DNA of 64,000 bases, taken from positions 1 through 64,000 of the forward strand of contig JBGVIT010000006.1 of assembly GCA_045128915.1 (NCBI GenBank), read 5' to 3'. The number at the start of each line of letters is the position of its first letter. The first letter of the stretch is position 1. A program made the translations under genes and the position numbers. The notes under the pieces are model-generated. The model saw only the letters and a list, made by a program, of their open reading frames with translations, was not told where the DNA came from and did not search any database. Below, piece by piece: positions 7,453-15,948 of the stretch. The stretch comes from RGIG9115 sp045128915 (lineage in GTDB: Bacteria; Bacillota; Clostridia; UBA1381).

Positions 7453-10400
7453 ATGGCAAAACGTACAGACATCAAAAAGATTCTAATTATCGGCTCAGGC
7501 CCCATAGTAATTGGTCAGGCTGCAGAATTTGACTATGCAGGAACTCAGGCTTGCCTTGCGCTTAAGGAAGAAGGCTATGAGGTTGTTCTTTGTAACTCCA
7601 ATCCTGCTACCATTATGACTGATACTACAATAGCGGACAAGGTTTACATGGAGCCTCTTACACTTGAATACATTGCGAAAATTCTCAGATACGAACGTCC
7701 TGATGCTATTGTTCCCGGAATTGGCGGACAGACAGGCCTTAACCTTGCTATGCAGCTTGAAAAGAAGGGCGTATTGAAAGAATGTGGCGTAGAACTTCTT
7801 GGTACAAGCAGCGAAAGTATAGAACGTGCTGAGGACAGAGAACTGTTTAAGGAACTTTGCGAATCAATCGGTGAGCCGGTTATTCCCTCTGAAATAACAT
7901 ATGACCTTGAACAAGCAAAGGAAGCTGCAAACAGAATCGGATACCCCGTTGTTTTAAGACCTGCTTTCACACTTGGTGGAACCGGTGGCGGCTTTGCGTA
8001 TAACGAGGAGGAACTTGTGGAAGTAGGACTGAATGCATTTAAGCTTTCTCCTGTTCATCAGGTTCTTATTGAAAAGAGCGTAAAGGGTTATAAGGAAATT
8101 GAATTTGAGGTTATGCGCGACTCTAACGACCACGCTATAACTATTTGTGGCATGGAAAATATTGATCCCGTAGGTGTTCATACAGGTGACTCATTAGTTG
8201 TTGCACCTATTATGACTCTCAATGACCATGACCTTAAAATGCTAAACGACAGCGCAATTAAAATTATCCGTGAGCTTAAAATTGAGGGCGGATGTAACGT
8301 TCAGTTTGCACTCAATCCCCATACAAGTGAATACTATCTTATCGAAGTAAATCCAAGAGTATCACGTTCATCTGCACTTGCATCAAAAGCCAGCGGCTAC
8401 CCAATCGCAAGAGTAACAGCAAAAATTGCAGTTGGTATGGCTCTTGAGGATATACAGATTGCAAATACAACAGCAGCATTTGAACCAAGACTTGACTATG
8501 TAGTTGCTAAGCTCCCAAGATTCCCATTTGATAAGTTTGCAACTGCACCCAACACCCTCGGTACACAGATGAAAGCCACCGGCGAGGTTATGGGTATCGG
8601 CTCAACTCTTGAAGAGTGCTTGCTTAAGTCTGTACGCTCACTTGAAATCGGAGCTTGTCATTTCCATCTTCCTAAGTTTGATAATATGTCAGATGATGCT
8701 TTGTATGAATATCTTAAGGAGTTTAAGGACGACAATATCTTTGCAGTAGCAGAGCTTCTTCGTCGTGGTGCTGCAATAGAAAAGCTTCATGACGTTACAA
8801 AAATAACACCGTATTTCCTTGAATCAATCAAAAAGATAATTGACATGGAAAAGGAAATCAGCTCATCAGCAGGCAACATTGATACACTTAAGGCTGCAAA
8901 GAAAATGGGATTTGGTGATAAGTTCATTGCAACGCTCTGGAACATGACAGAAATTGAAGTATATAACATGAGAAAAGAAAACGGCATATTCCCAATCTAC
9001 AAAATGGTTGATACATGCCATACAAATGCATATATACCTTATTTCTATTCATCATATACAGGAGATAACGCTTCTGTACTCACTGATAAGAAGAAAATAG
9101 TAGTTCTGGGAGCAGGACCTATCCGTATAGGTCAGGGTGTTGAATTCGACTATTCAACAGTTCATGCTGTTACCACTATCAAGAATTCAGGCTATGAAGC
9201 TATCATAATCAATAACAACCCTGAAACTGTTTCAACAGACTATACAACAGCAGATAAGCTGTACTTTGAACCTCTTACAGCAGAGGATGTAATGAATATA
9301 ATTGAGTTTGAAAAGCCGGAAGGTGTTATTGCATCACTTGGTGGACAGACTGCTATAAATCTTGCAGAGCCTCTTATGATGAGAGGAGTTAAGATTATAG
9401 GAACAGATTGTGAAGCTATTGAACGTGCAGAAAACCGTGACAGCTTCGAAAAGGTTCTCAAGAGTCTTAATATTCCACAGCCAAAGGGTAAGGCTGTAAC
9501 AAAAATTGAGGACGGAATTAAGGCAGCAGCTGAAATCGGCTATCCCGTTCTTGTTCGTCCAAGCTTCGTTCTTGGCGGTCGTGCAATGCAGATAGTTGCA
9601 AATGAGGAACAGCTCAGAACATACCTTAAAACAGCGTTTGAAATCGACGAGGACAAGCCGGTACTTGTAGATAAGTACATTCAGGGTAAGGAAGTTGAAA
9701 TCGACGCTATATGTGACGGTAAGGATGTTTTTGTTCCCGGTATAATGGAGCTTGTTGAACGTACAGGCGTTCACAGCGGTGACTCCATAAGCGTTTATCC
9801 TACATTCAGTATTTCTGATAAGGTTAAGGGAATAATTCTTCAGTATGCGAAGCAGCTTGGTCTTGGAATTGGTATTGTGGGACTTTACAATATTCAGTTT
9901 ATTGTAGATGAGAATGAAAATGTATATATTATCGAGGTTAACCCTCGTTCATCAAGAACAGTTCCGTTCCTTTCAAAAGCAACCGGTTATTTCCTCGCAG
10001 ATATTGCAACAGAGGTTATAATGGGCAAGAGCCTTAAGGAGCAGGGAATATTTACCGAATATCCGGATGAAAAGAAGCGCTGGTATGTTAAAGTGCCCGT
10101 ATTCTCATTCAATAAAATCCGCGGACTTGACGCATATCTTTCTCCTGAAATGAAGTCAACAGGCGAAGCAATCGGCTATGACGACAAACTAAACCGTGCC
10201 TTGTATAAAGCACTTCAGGCATCAGGAATGAAGCTCCAGAACTACGGAACAGTTCTTGCGACCATTGCTGATAAGGACAAGGAAGAAGCACTTCCTCTTA
10301 TTAAGCGTTTTTATAACCTCGGCTTCAATATTGAAGCAACAAGAGGAACAGCAGAGTTCCTTAAGAAAAACGGAATACGTACCCATGTGCTTGAAAAGAT

Positions 10401-10626
10401 AAGTGACGGAAGCGATGAAATCCCCGAATCACTTCGTCAGGGACATATTGCATACGTTATCAATACAAAAGACATCGGCTCTGCAGGTCAGGCAAGTGAC
10501 GGCTACGAAATAAGACGTCATGCCACAGATAACAATGTAACAATCTTTACTGCGCTCGATACTGTAAGAGTATTGCTCGATGTTCTTGAAGAAACAACTC
10601 TTACAATATCTACTATTGATGCATAA
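7453..10626 (+). CDS. carB: carbamoyl-phosphate synthase large subunit
   Basis: 1057 residues, full length for the family. Two homologous ATP-grasp halves are clear: the first begins KKILIIGSGPIVIGQAAEFDYAG (ends shown: KKILIIGSGP, EFDYAG), the second near residue 550 begins KKIVVLGAGPIRIGQGVEFD. Each half has its own metal/ATP segment (EVNPRVSRSSALASKASGYP and EVNPRSSRTVPFLSKATGY). The C-terminal allosteric MGS-like domain covers the last 130 residues. It makes carbamoyl phosphate from bicarbonate, ATP and glutamine-derived ammonia for pyrimidine and arginine synthesis. AGGAGG sits ahead of ATG 7453. The small subunit carA, usually next door, is absent here. Confidence 0.98.
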   Translation: MAKRTDIKKILIIGSGPIVIGQAAEFDYAGTQACLALKEEGYEVVLCNSNPATIMTDTTIADKVYMEPLTLEYIAKILRYERPDAIVPGIGGQTGLNLAMQLEKKGVLKECGVELLGTSSESIERAEDRELFKELCESIGEPVIPSEITYDLEQAKEAANRIGYPVVLRPAFTLGGTGGGFAYNEEELVEVGLNAFKLSPVHQVLIEKSVKGYKEIEFEVMRDSNDHAITICGMENIDPVGVHTGDSLVVAPIMTLNDHDLKMLNDSAIKIIRELKIEGGCNVQFALNPHTSEYYLIEVNPRVSRSSALASKASGYPIARVTAKIAVGMALEDIQIANTTAAFEPRLDYVVAKLPRFPFDKFATAPNTLGTQMKATGEVMGIGSTLEECLLKSVRSLEIGACHFHLPKFDNMSDDALYEYLKEFKDDNIFAVAELLRRGAAIEKLHDVTKITPYFLESIKKIIDMEKEISSSAGNIDTLKAAKKMGFGDKFIATLWNMTEIEVYNMRKENGIFPIYKMVDTCHTNAYIPYFYSSYTGDNASVLTDKKKIVVLGAGPIRIGQGVEFDYSTVHAVTTIKNSGYEAIIINNNPETVSTDYTTADKLYFEPLTAEDVMNIIEFEKPEGVIASLGGQTAINLAEPLMMRGVKIIGTDCEAIERAENRDSFEKVLKSLNIPQPKGKAVTKIEDGIKAAAEIGYPVLVRPSFVLGGRAMQIVANEEQLRTYLKTAFEIDEDKPVLVDKYIQGKEVEIDAICDGKDVFVPGIMELVERTGVHSGDSISVYPTFSISDKVKGIILQYAKQLGLGIGIVGLYNIQFIVDENENVYIIEVNPRSSRTVPFLSKATGYFLADIATEVIMGKSLKEQGIFTEYPDEKKRWYVKVPVFSFNKIRGLDAYLSPEMKSTGEAIGYDDKLNRALYKALQASGMKLQNYGTVLATIADKDKEEALPLIKRFYNLGFNIEATRGTAEFLKKNGIRTHVLEKISDGSDEIPESLRQGHIAYVINTKDIGSAGQASDGYEIRRHATDNNVTIFTALDTVRVLLDVLEETTLTISTIDA

Positions 10627-10649
10627 GTATTTATAAAGAGGTGAACCGA

Positions 10650-11384
10650 GTGTTCGACGCACAAAAAATTACCCACCAATGTGTGGAGTGGATAAAACAA
10701 TTCTTTGAAGAAAACGGCAAAGGCTGTAATGCAGTTATAGGCATTTCAGGAGGTAAGGACAGCTCTGTTGCTGCAGCACTTTGTGTTGAAGCTCTTGGCA
10801 GGGACAGAGTCGTCGGAGTGCTTATGCCATGCGGTGAGCAGCACGATATTGACTGTGCCTACAAGCTTGTAAATCATTTAGGAATAAAGCATTTTACCAT
10901 TAATGTAAAGACTGCGGTTGAGGGAATCCATGAAGCTCTTAAAGAGGGCGGAATTGAAATCTCTCAGCAGACCAGAACAAACATACCGCCCAGAATAAGA
11001 ATGACAACTCTCTATGCAGTGTCGCAAAGTATAAACGGCAGAGTGGTAAACACCTGCAATTTATCGGAAGATTGGGTAGGCTATTCCACAAGATACGGCG
11101 ATGCAGCGGGTGATTTTTCGCCCCTTTGCAACCTGACTGTTGATGAGGTAAAGAAAATAGGCAGAGTGCTTGGACTACCTGATGATTTAGTTGATAAAAC
11201 GCCAATAGACGGACTTTGCGGCAAAACTGATGAAGATAATCTTGGTTTCACCTATGCAGTATTGGACAGATATATAAGAACCGGCGAAATTGATGATGAA
11301 AACACCAAGAAGCTTATTGACACAAAGCATCGTAATAACTTGTTCAAGCTTCAACTGATGCCGGGCTTCAAACCGGAAATATAA
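10650..11384 (+). CDS. nadE: NAD+ synthetase, ammonia-dependent type
   Basis: 244 residues with the PP-loop ATP site GISGGKDSSVAAALC near residue 33 and the NaAD-binding stretch CNLSEDWVGYSTRYGDAAGDF. It amidates nicotinic acid adenine dinucleotide to NAD+. No glutaminase (nitrilase-like) domain is attached, so it should use free ammonia. I choose GTG 10650, five bases after AGAGGTGA; the GTG at 10641 is part of that ribosome site. It lies 23 bases behind carB and 18 before pheS, so it is probably co-transcribed. The operon joins nucleotide-cofactor and tRNA-charging genes without an obvious single pathway. Confidence 0.94.
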   Translation: MFDAQKITHQCVEWIKQFFEENGKGCNAVIGISGGKDSSVAAALCVEALGRDRVVGVLMPCGEQHDIDCAYKLVNHLGIKHFTINVKTAVEGIHEALKEGGIEISQQTRTNIPPRIRMTTLYAVSQSINGRVVNTCNLSEDWVGYSTRYGDAAGDFSPLCNLTVDEVKKIGRVLGLPDDLVDKTPIDGLCGKTDEDNLGFTYAVLDRYIRTGEIDDENTKKLIDTKHRNNLFKLQLMPGFKPEI

Positions 11385-11402
11385 CAGAAAGGATTTAAGA
11401 CA

Positions 11403-12455
11403 ATGTCAGATAAAACAAAGCAGCTCAAGCAGGCATTTGAAGACGCGCTTGCAAAGATTGAAACTATGGACGACCTTGAAAAAATCAGAGTTGAATATAT
11501 AGGAAAAAAAGGCTATGTTACTGAACTTATGCAGGAGATGAGAAATTTATCCCCTGAAGAGAAAAAGACCTTCGGTCAGGAGGTCAATGTACTTAAGAAT
11601 CAGGTTAACGACAGCATAGCAGAAAAACGCGAGGAGCTTCGCCGTCGTGAAATTGAGCTTGAAAACAGCCGTATGCCTGAATTCGATGTTTCCATGCCTG
11701 CAAAGCTTGAGCGTGGTTCATATCATCCTATCACACTTGTTCAGAGACAATGTGAGGAGATATTCCGTTCAATGGGCTTTGCAGTTGAAAACTATACAGA
11801 GATAGTAACTGACTACGAATGTTTTGAAGCTCTCAACATTCCAAAGGACCACCCTGCAAGAGATATGCAGGACACATACTACCTTGAAAATGGTCAGCTT
11901 CTTAAATCCCATACATCAGCAGCACAGAATGCAATCTATAAAAAATATAAAAAGGCTCTTTTTGAAGAGGGTAAGCCCATCAAGGCTATTTTCCCCGGCA
12001 GATGCTTCCGTAACGAAGCTACTGATGCGTGTCATGAAAATACATTCTTCCAGATGGAAGGTGTAATGGTTGATAAGAATATTTCTATCTCAAACCTTAT
12101 TTTCTTCATGAAGACTATGCTCTCAGAGGTTTTCCAGAAGGATATAAAAGTACGTTTGCGCCCCGGATTTTTCCCGTTTGTGGAACCCGGTTTTGAGCTT
12201 GATATAAGCTGCCTTATATGCGGCGGTGACGGCTGTCCTTCATGTAAGCACAGCGGTTGGCTTGAACTTTGTCCTTGCGGAATGATTCATCCGGAGGTAT
12301 TAAAGGCAGGCGGCATTGATCCTGAAGAATATACAGGCTTCGCTTTCGGTCTGGGACTTACAAGACTTGCAATGATGAAGTACGGAGTAAAAGATATCCG
12401 TGACCTTAACAGCGGAAATCTCAAGGTACTCTCACAATTCACGGACGACAAATAA
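11403..12455 (+). CDS. pheS: phenylalanyl-tRNA synthetase alpha subunit
   Basis: 350 residues: an N-terminal coiled coil (about 1-95), then the class II catalytic core with motif 2 around FRNEATDACHENTFFQMEG and motif 3 GFAFGLGLTRLAMMKYG. It carries the cysteine-rich insertion CGGDGCPSCKHSGW known from some bacterial PheS, here followed by ELCPCGMIHPEVL with two additional cysteines (LCPCG) where many homologues have ILGAG; these may complete a metal site. Together with PheT it charges tRNA-Phe as an alpha2-beta2 enzyme. ATG 11403 follows GAAAGGA; pheT begins 17 bases downstream. Confidence 0.97.
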   Translation: MSDKTKQLKQAFEDALAKIETMDDLEKIRVEYIGKKGYVTELMQEMRNLSPEEKKTFGQEVNVLKNQVNDSIAEKREELRRREIELENSRMPEFDVSMPAKLERGSYHPITLVQRQCEEIFRSMGFAVENYTEIVTDYECFEALNIPKDHPARDMQDTYYLENGQLLKSHTSAAQNAIYKKYKKALFEEGKPIKAIFPGRCFRNEATDACHENTFFQMEGVMVDKNISISNLIFFMKTMLSEVFQKDIKVRLRPGFFPFVEPGFELDISCLICGGDGCPSCKHSGWLELCPCGMIHPEVLKAGGIDPEEYTGFAFGLGLTRLAMMKYGVKDIRDLNSGNLKVLSQFTDDK

Positions 12456-12472
12456 GAAAGGGGAGCAGAATA

Positions 12473-14833
12473 ATGTTTTTATCAATGAATTGGATTTCGG
12501 ACTTTGTTGATTTGTCCGGACTTGATAAGCTTGAGCTTATAAATAAATTTTCTCTTTCTACTGCCGAAGTTGAAAATGAGATATTCTTTAAAGGCAGCGA
12601 CCTTAGCGGTATTGTTGTAGCAGAAATTAAATCAGTAGAGGAGCATCCTGAATCAAAGAAGCTTCATCTTCTGAAGGTTGATGCAGGTGATGGTGAGCTT
12701 ACAGACGTTGTTTGCGGCGCTCCCAATGTAAGAGTTGGTATGAAAACTGCTTTTGCAAAGGTAGGTGCACAAATCGGTGATATTACAATAACACCAAGAA
12801 AGCTCGCAGGCTATACATCAAACGGAATGTGCTGTTCCGAAAAGGAAATAGGTATCAGCGACAACAACGACGGTATTATGGAGATTACCGACAATGTTGA
12901 AAACGGAACAGACCTTAAAAGCATTTATGAAATAGACGATATAGTGTTTGAGGTTGATAACAAATCTCTCACAAACCGTCCTGACCTCTGGGGACATTAC
13001 GGTATTGCAAGAGAGTTTGCGGCTATTGCAGGCCGTGAGCTTAAGCCTCTTGACACAGCTGATTTATCGGCGTATGACAAGCTTTCAAAGGTTGACCTTA
13101 AAATTGAGGATAAGCTTTGCCAGAGATATTCATGCATACAGCTTGAAAATATCAGCGTTCATGAAAGTCCCGTTAATATGAGAATAAGACTCTATTACTG
13201 TGGTATGAGAGCGCTTAACTTCCTTGCAGACCTTACGAACTATCTAATGCTTGAAATGGGGCAGCCTATGCACGCATTTGATTCACGAAAGGTTGAAAAG
13301 CTCAGAATAAAGCGTTTTGACAAGCCGTTTACATTCAAAACTCTTGATGGAGTCGAAAGAGAAATTGACGAAAATACGCTTATGATTTGCAACGACAACA
13401 CCCCCGTTGCTATTGCAGGTATAATGGGCGGTCTTGATTCCGAAATAGTTGAGGACACTTCAACTCTTACATTGGAATCTGCGACATTTGATGCTGTATC
13501 TATAAGAAAGTCCACAGTAAGACTTGCCCACAGAACAGATGCATCAATGCGTTATGAAAAGTGCCTTGATCCTGAAATGACAGTTCCTGCTGTTGCAAGA
13601 TTTGTTAAGCTTCTCACATCTATCGATACCGGTGCAAAGGTAGTTTCGGCATTGACAGATGAGTATGCGCATAAGTATGACAAAATATCACTTACATTTG
13701 ACAAAACATTTGTAAATCGCTATACGGGTATAGAAATCAGCAATGACACCATAGTAAAGACACTTAAATCTCTTGGCTTTGAAGTTAGTCTTGACAGCGA
13801 TAAGTTTACAGTTGAGGTTCCGAGCTGGAGAGCTACAAAGGATGTTACAATCAAGGCGGACATAATAGAAGAAATAACAAGAATTTACGGCTATGATAAC
13901 TTTGATATCAACACAGTTATTGCACCGTCATATCCCGTTCGTCCCGATGTTGAAAAATGTGACGAAGAGAGAATCAAGGATATTCTTGTAAAGCGTTATT
14001 CAATGCATGAGCTTCATTCATATGTATGGCAGTATTACGACGAGTATAAGGCTTTGGGAATTGAAGTTGAAAACAACGTAGAGCTTGTAAATGCCACAAA
14101 TCCCAACATCAAAACAATAAGACGTTCAATTATTCCTACACAGCTTTGCCAGATTAAAACAAATACTTCCTATTCAACAGATTTTTCAGTATTTGAAGTA
14201 GGCAGAGTGGTAAACGGATTAAAAGCTGATAATATGTGCAATGAGCAGAAGAAGCTTGCCGTTACTATGTTCTCAAAAACAAAGGATATGGAGCAGCTTT
14301 ATTTTGAGCTTCGTGATGTTCTCGCAGTTATAACAGACGATTTGAAGCATGAACCGCTAAGCTTTGAAAAGATAGAAGCAACCCATTCCTATCAGCATCC
14401 CAAAAATCTTAACAGCATAATCTGTGCAGGACACGTTATAGGTGAGATTGGAATTGTAAATTCAGTTGTTTCAAAGAAGATTGATAAAAAGGCAAACATA
14501 GTATTTGCGGAAATAGATATTGAGGAATTTGCAAAAATCTCCAATCGCAGCATCGCATACCGTGAGCCTTCAAGATTCCCTGAAATTGAAATTGACCTTT
14601 CATTCGTTTCAGATAAGTTCAGCCCTATTGCAGCAGCAATCCAGAAGGCAAACTGCCCGCTTGTTAAGAGTGTATCTGTGGTTGACACATATACTGATGA
14701 ATCAGGAAAATCAATCACAGTAAGAATTCTTTTCTCACATCCCGAAAAGACTCTTACAAAAGAAGAAGTAGCAGAGCCGGTTAATGCAATAATCAAGGAC
14801 CTTGAACAAGAGGGAATAGCGCTTAAGAAATAA
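12473..14833 (+). CDS. pheT: phenylalanyl-tRNA synthetase beta subunit
   Basis: 786 residues, the usual length. In order: an N-terminal domain with the EMAP-like tRNA-binding fold (about 40-150, VCGAPNVRVGMKTAFAKVG), the B3/B4 editing domain (about 205-380) that removes mischarged Tyr, the B5 domain (about 400-475), a degenerate synthetase core, and the C-terminal ferredoxin-like anticodon-binding domain (from about 690, YREPSRFPEIEIDLSFV). AAAGGGGAGC precedes ATG 12473. It is the last gene of the carB operon, followed by a terminator. Confidence 0.97.
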   Translation: MFLSMNWISDFVDLSGLDKLELINKFSLSTAEVENEIFFKGSDLSGIVVAEIKSVEEHPESKKLHLLKVDAGDGELTDVVCGAPNVRVGMKTAFAKVGAQIGDITITPRKLAGYTSNGMCCSEKEIGISDNNDGIMEITDNVENGTDLKSIYEIDDIVFEVDNKSLTNRPDLWGHYGIAREFAAIAGRELKPLDTADLSAYDKLSKVDLKIEDKLCQRYSCIQLENISVHESPVNMRIRLYYCGMRALNFLADLTNYLMLEMGQPMHAFDSRKVEKLRIKRFDKPFTFKTLDGVEREIDENTLMICNDNTPVAIAGIMGGLDSEIVEDTSTLTLESATFDAVSIRKSTVRLAHRTDASMRYEKCLDPEMTVPAVARFVKLLTSIDTGAKVVSALTDEYAHKYDKISLTFDKTFVNRYTGIEISNDTIVKTLKSLGFEVSLDSDKFTVEVPSWRATKDVTIKADIIEEITRIYGYDNFDINTVIAPSYPVRPDVEKCDEERIKDILVKRYSMHELHSYVWQYYDEYKALGIEVENNVELVNATNPNIKTIRRSIIPTQLCQIKTNTSYSTDFSVFEVGRVVNGLKADNMCNEQKKLAVTMFSKTKDMEQLYFELRDVLAVITDDLKHEPLSFEKIEATHSYQHPKNLNSIICAGHVIGEIGIVNSVVSKKIDKKANIVFAEIDIEEFAKISNRSIAYREPSRFPEIEIDLSFVSDKFSPIAAAIQKANCPLVKSVSVVDTYTDESGKSITVRILFSHPEKTLTKEEVAEPVNAIIKDLEQEGIALKK

Positions 14834-14887
14834 TAGAGAAACGTCTAAAAATATACAGACTGTTCAATGATTATGTATAACCAATGG

Positions 14888-14912
14888 AAAATCCGCAAGT
14901 TTGCGGATTTTT
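14888..14912 (+). terminator. intrinsic terminator after pheT
   Basis: AAAATCCGCAA and TTGCGGATTTT pair around a tight turn, followed by T-rich sequence. It ends the carB-nadE-pheS-pheT unit. Confidence 0.85.
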
Positions 14913-15003
14913 CGCATTTTTATGGCATTGAACCTGCGAATATTAAACAGTTCTTTTTGGTTTTTTGCACAAAAAACAGGCTGGTTTTTAGTCATAGCAT
15001 TGA

Positions 15004-15032
15004 TTGACAATTTGTGCCGGATATTGTATAAT
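15004..15032 (+). promoter_or_regulatory. promoter of E2-like/acyl ligase pair
   Basis: TTGACA (15004-15009), a 17-base spacer, TATAAT (15027-15032): a full-consensus housekeeping promoter 44 bases before the E2-like gene. Confidence 0.85.
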
Positions 15033-15075
15033 AATAAGAGGTTTTGTATTATTAGAAAGAAAGGAATTCAGCATA

Positions 15076-15948
15076 ATGAGTAATAAAAAACGTTTTGGCG
15101 ACCGTAAGGATGCAAAACTAATCAGGAACGTAGATTCCATGCATTTTGTTATGCCCATAATCTTTCCAAATCGCTGCGATAATGAGGCATTTATTTCAGA
15201 GCGAATAGACCTTACTAACCTTAATAAATTTCTGGAAAAGAAGAATGGTGATAATCCCGAATATAAGTATAATCTTTTTCAGGCGATAATAACAGCTACC
15301 TTAAAAACTATATATTTACGCCCTAAAATGAATATTTTCATAGCAAATAAGCGTATGTATCAAAGGAATGATATAACAGCAGCATTCGTTGTTAAAAAGC
15401 TTTTTACCGATGATGCACAGGAGGCTATGGCAACCATTAAAGCAAAGCCCGGCGCAAATATAGATACGATTCATGAAGAGATATATAAGCGTGTTACCTT
15501 CTGCCGAACTGACTCAAAAGGTGACAGCACACAGCAGCTTATGGATATTCTTAATGTCATTCCGAGGTTTATTTCAAATTCAATAATATCTTTTATATGT
15601 TTTTTGGAAAAACGTGGATGGGCGCCGTCATTTGTTACAGCAGGTGATCCTTATTACTCAACGGTGCTGCTTTCTAATCTTGGCTCTATCAAGCTAAGAT
15701 GCGGATACCACCATCTGTCAAATTGGGGAACAACTTCTGTGTTCATTGTGGTGGGTGAAAAGAAAATCAGACCGTTCTATGATGAAAACGGGAACGTGGA
15801 GATGCGTGACAGCGTAGATATAGGGCTGACAGTAGATGAGCGTATTGCGGACGGATACTATTTTTCAAAAACAGTACGTCTTTTAAAAACTTTGCTTGAA
15901 AATCCGGAGCTTTTGGAAAAGCCTATTGAGGAAGAGGTGGACTATTAA
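15076..15948 (+). CDS. E2-type acyltransferase-like protein without lipoyl domain
   Basis: 290 residues with the fold signature of the catalytic domain of 2-oxoacid dehydrogenase E2 / chloramphenicol acetyltransferase: LFQAIITATLKTIYLRPKMN early on and DIGLTVDERIADGYYF near the C-terminus, the place of the catalytic HxxxDG. In this protein the His position is Glu (DERIADG instead of DHRxxDG), so the ordinary general base is absent. No lipoyl or subunit-binding domain is present and no E1/E3 gene is nearby. ATG 15076 follows GAAAGGAATT. Its stop overlaps the start of an acyl ligase (TAATG), implying a paired function, perhaps acyl transfer from a CoA thioester made by that ligase. This is inference; the product is unknown. 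Confidence 0.75.
   Translation: MSNKKRFGDRKDAKLIRNVDSMHFVMPIIFPNRCDNEAFISERIDLTNLNKFLEKKNGDNPEYKYNLFQAIITATLKTIYLRPKMNIFIANKRMYQRNDITAAFVVKKLFTDDAQEAMATIKAKPGANIDTIHEEIYKRVTFCRTDSKGDSTQQLMDILNVIPRFISNSIISFICFLEKRGWAPSFVTAGDPYYSTVLLSNLGSIKLRCGYHHLSNWGTTSVFIVVGEKKIRPFYDENGNVEMRDSVDIGLTVDERIADGYYFSKTVRLLKTLLENPELLEKPIEEEVDY

Noticed and set aside
9334..9774. 146-codon minus-strand ORF inside carB
   Set aside because: Antisense to conserved ATP-grasp sequence; no ribosome site; composition of a codon shadow.
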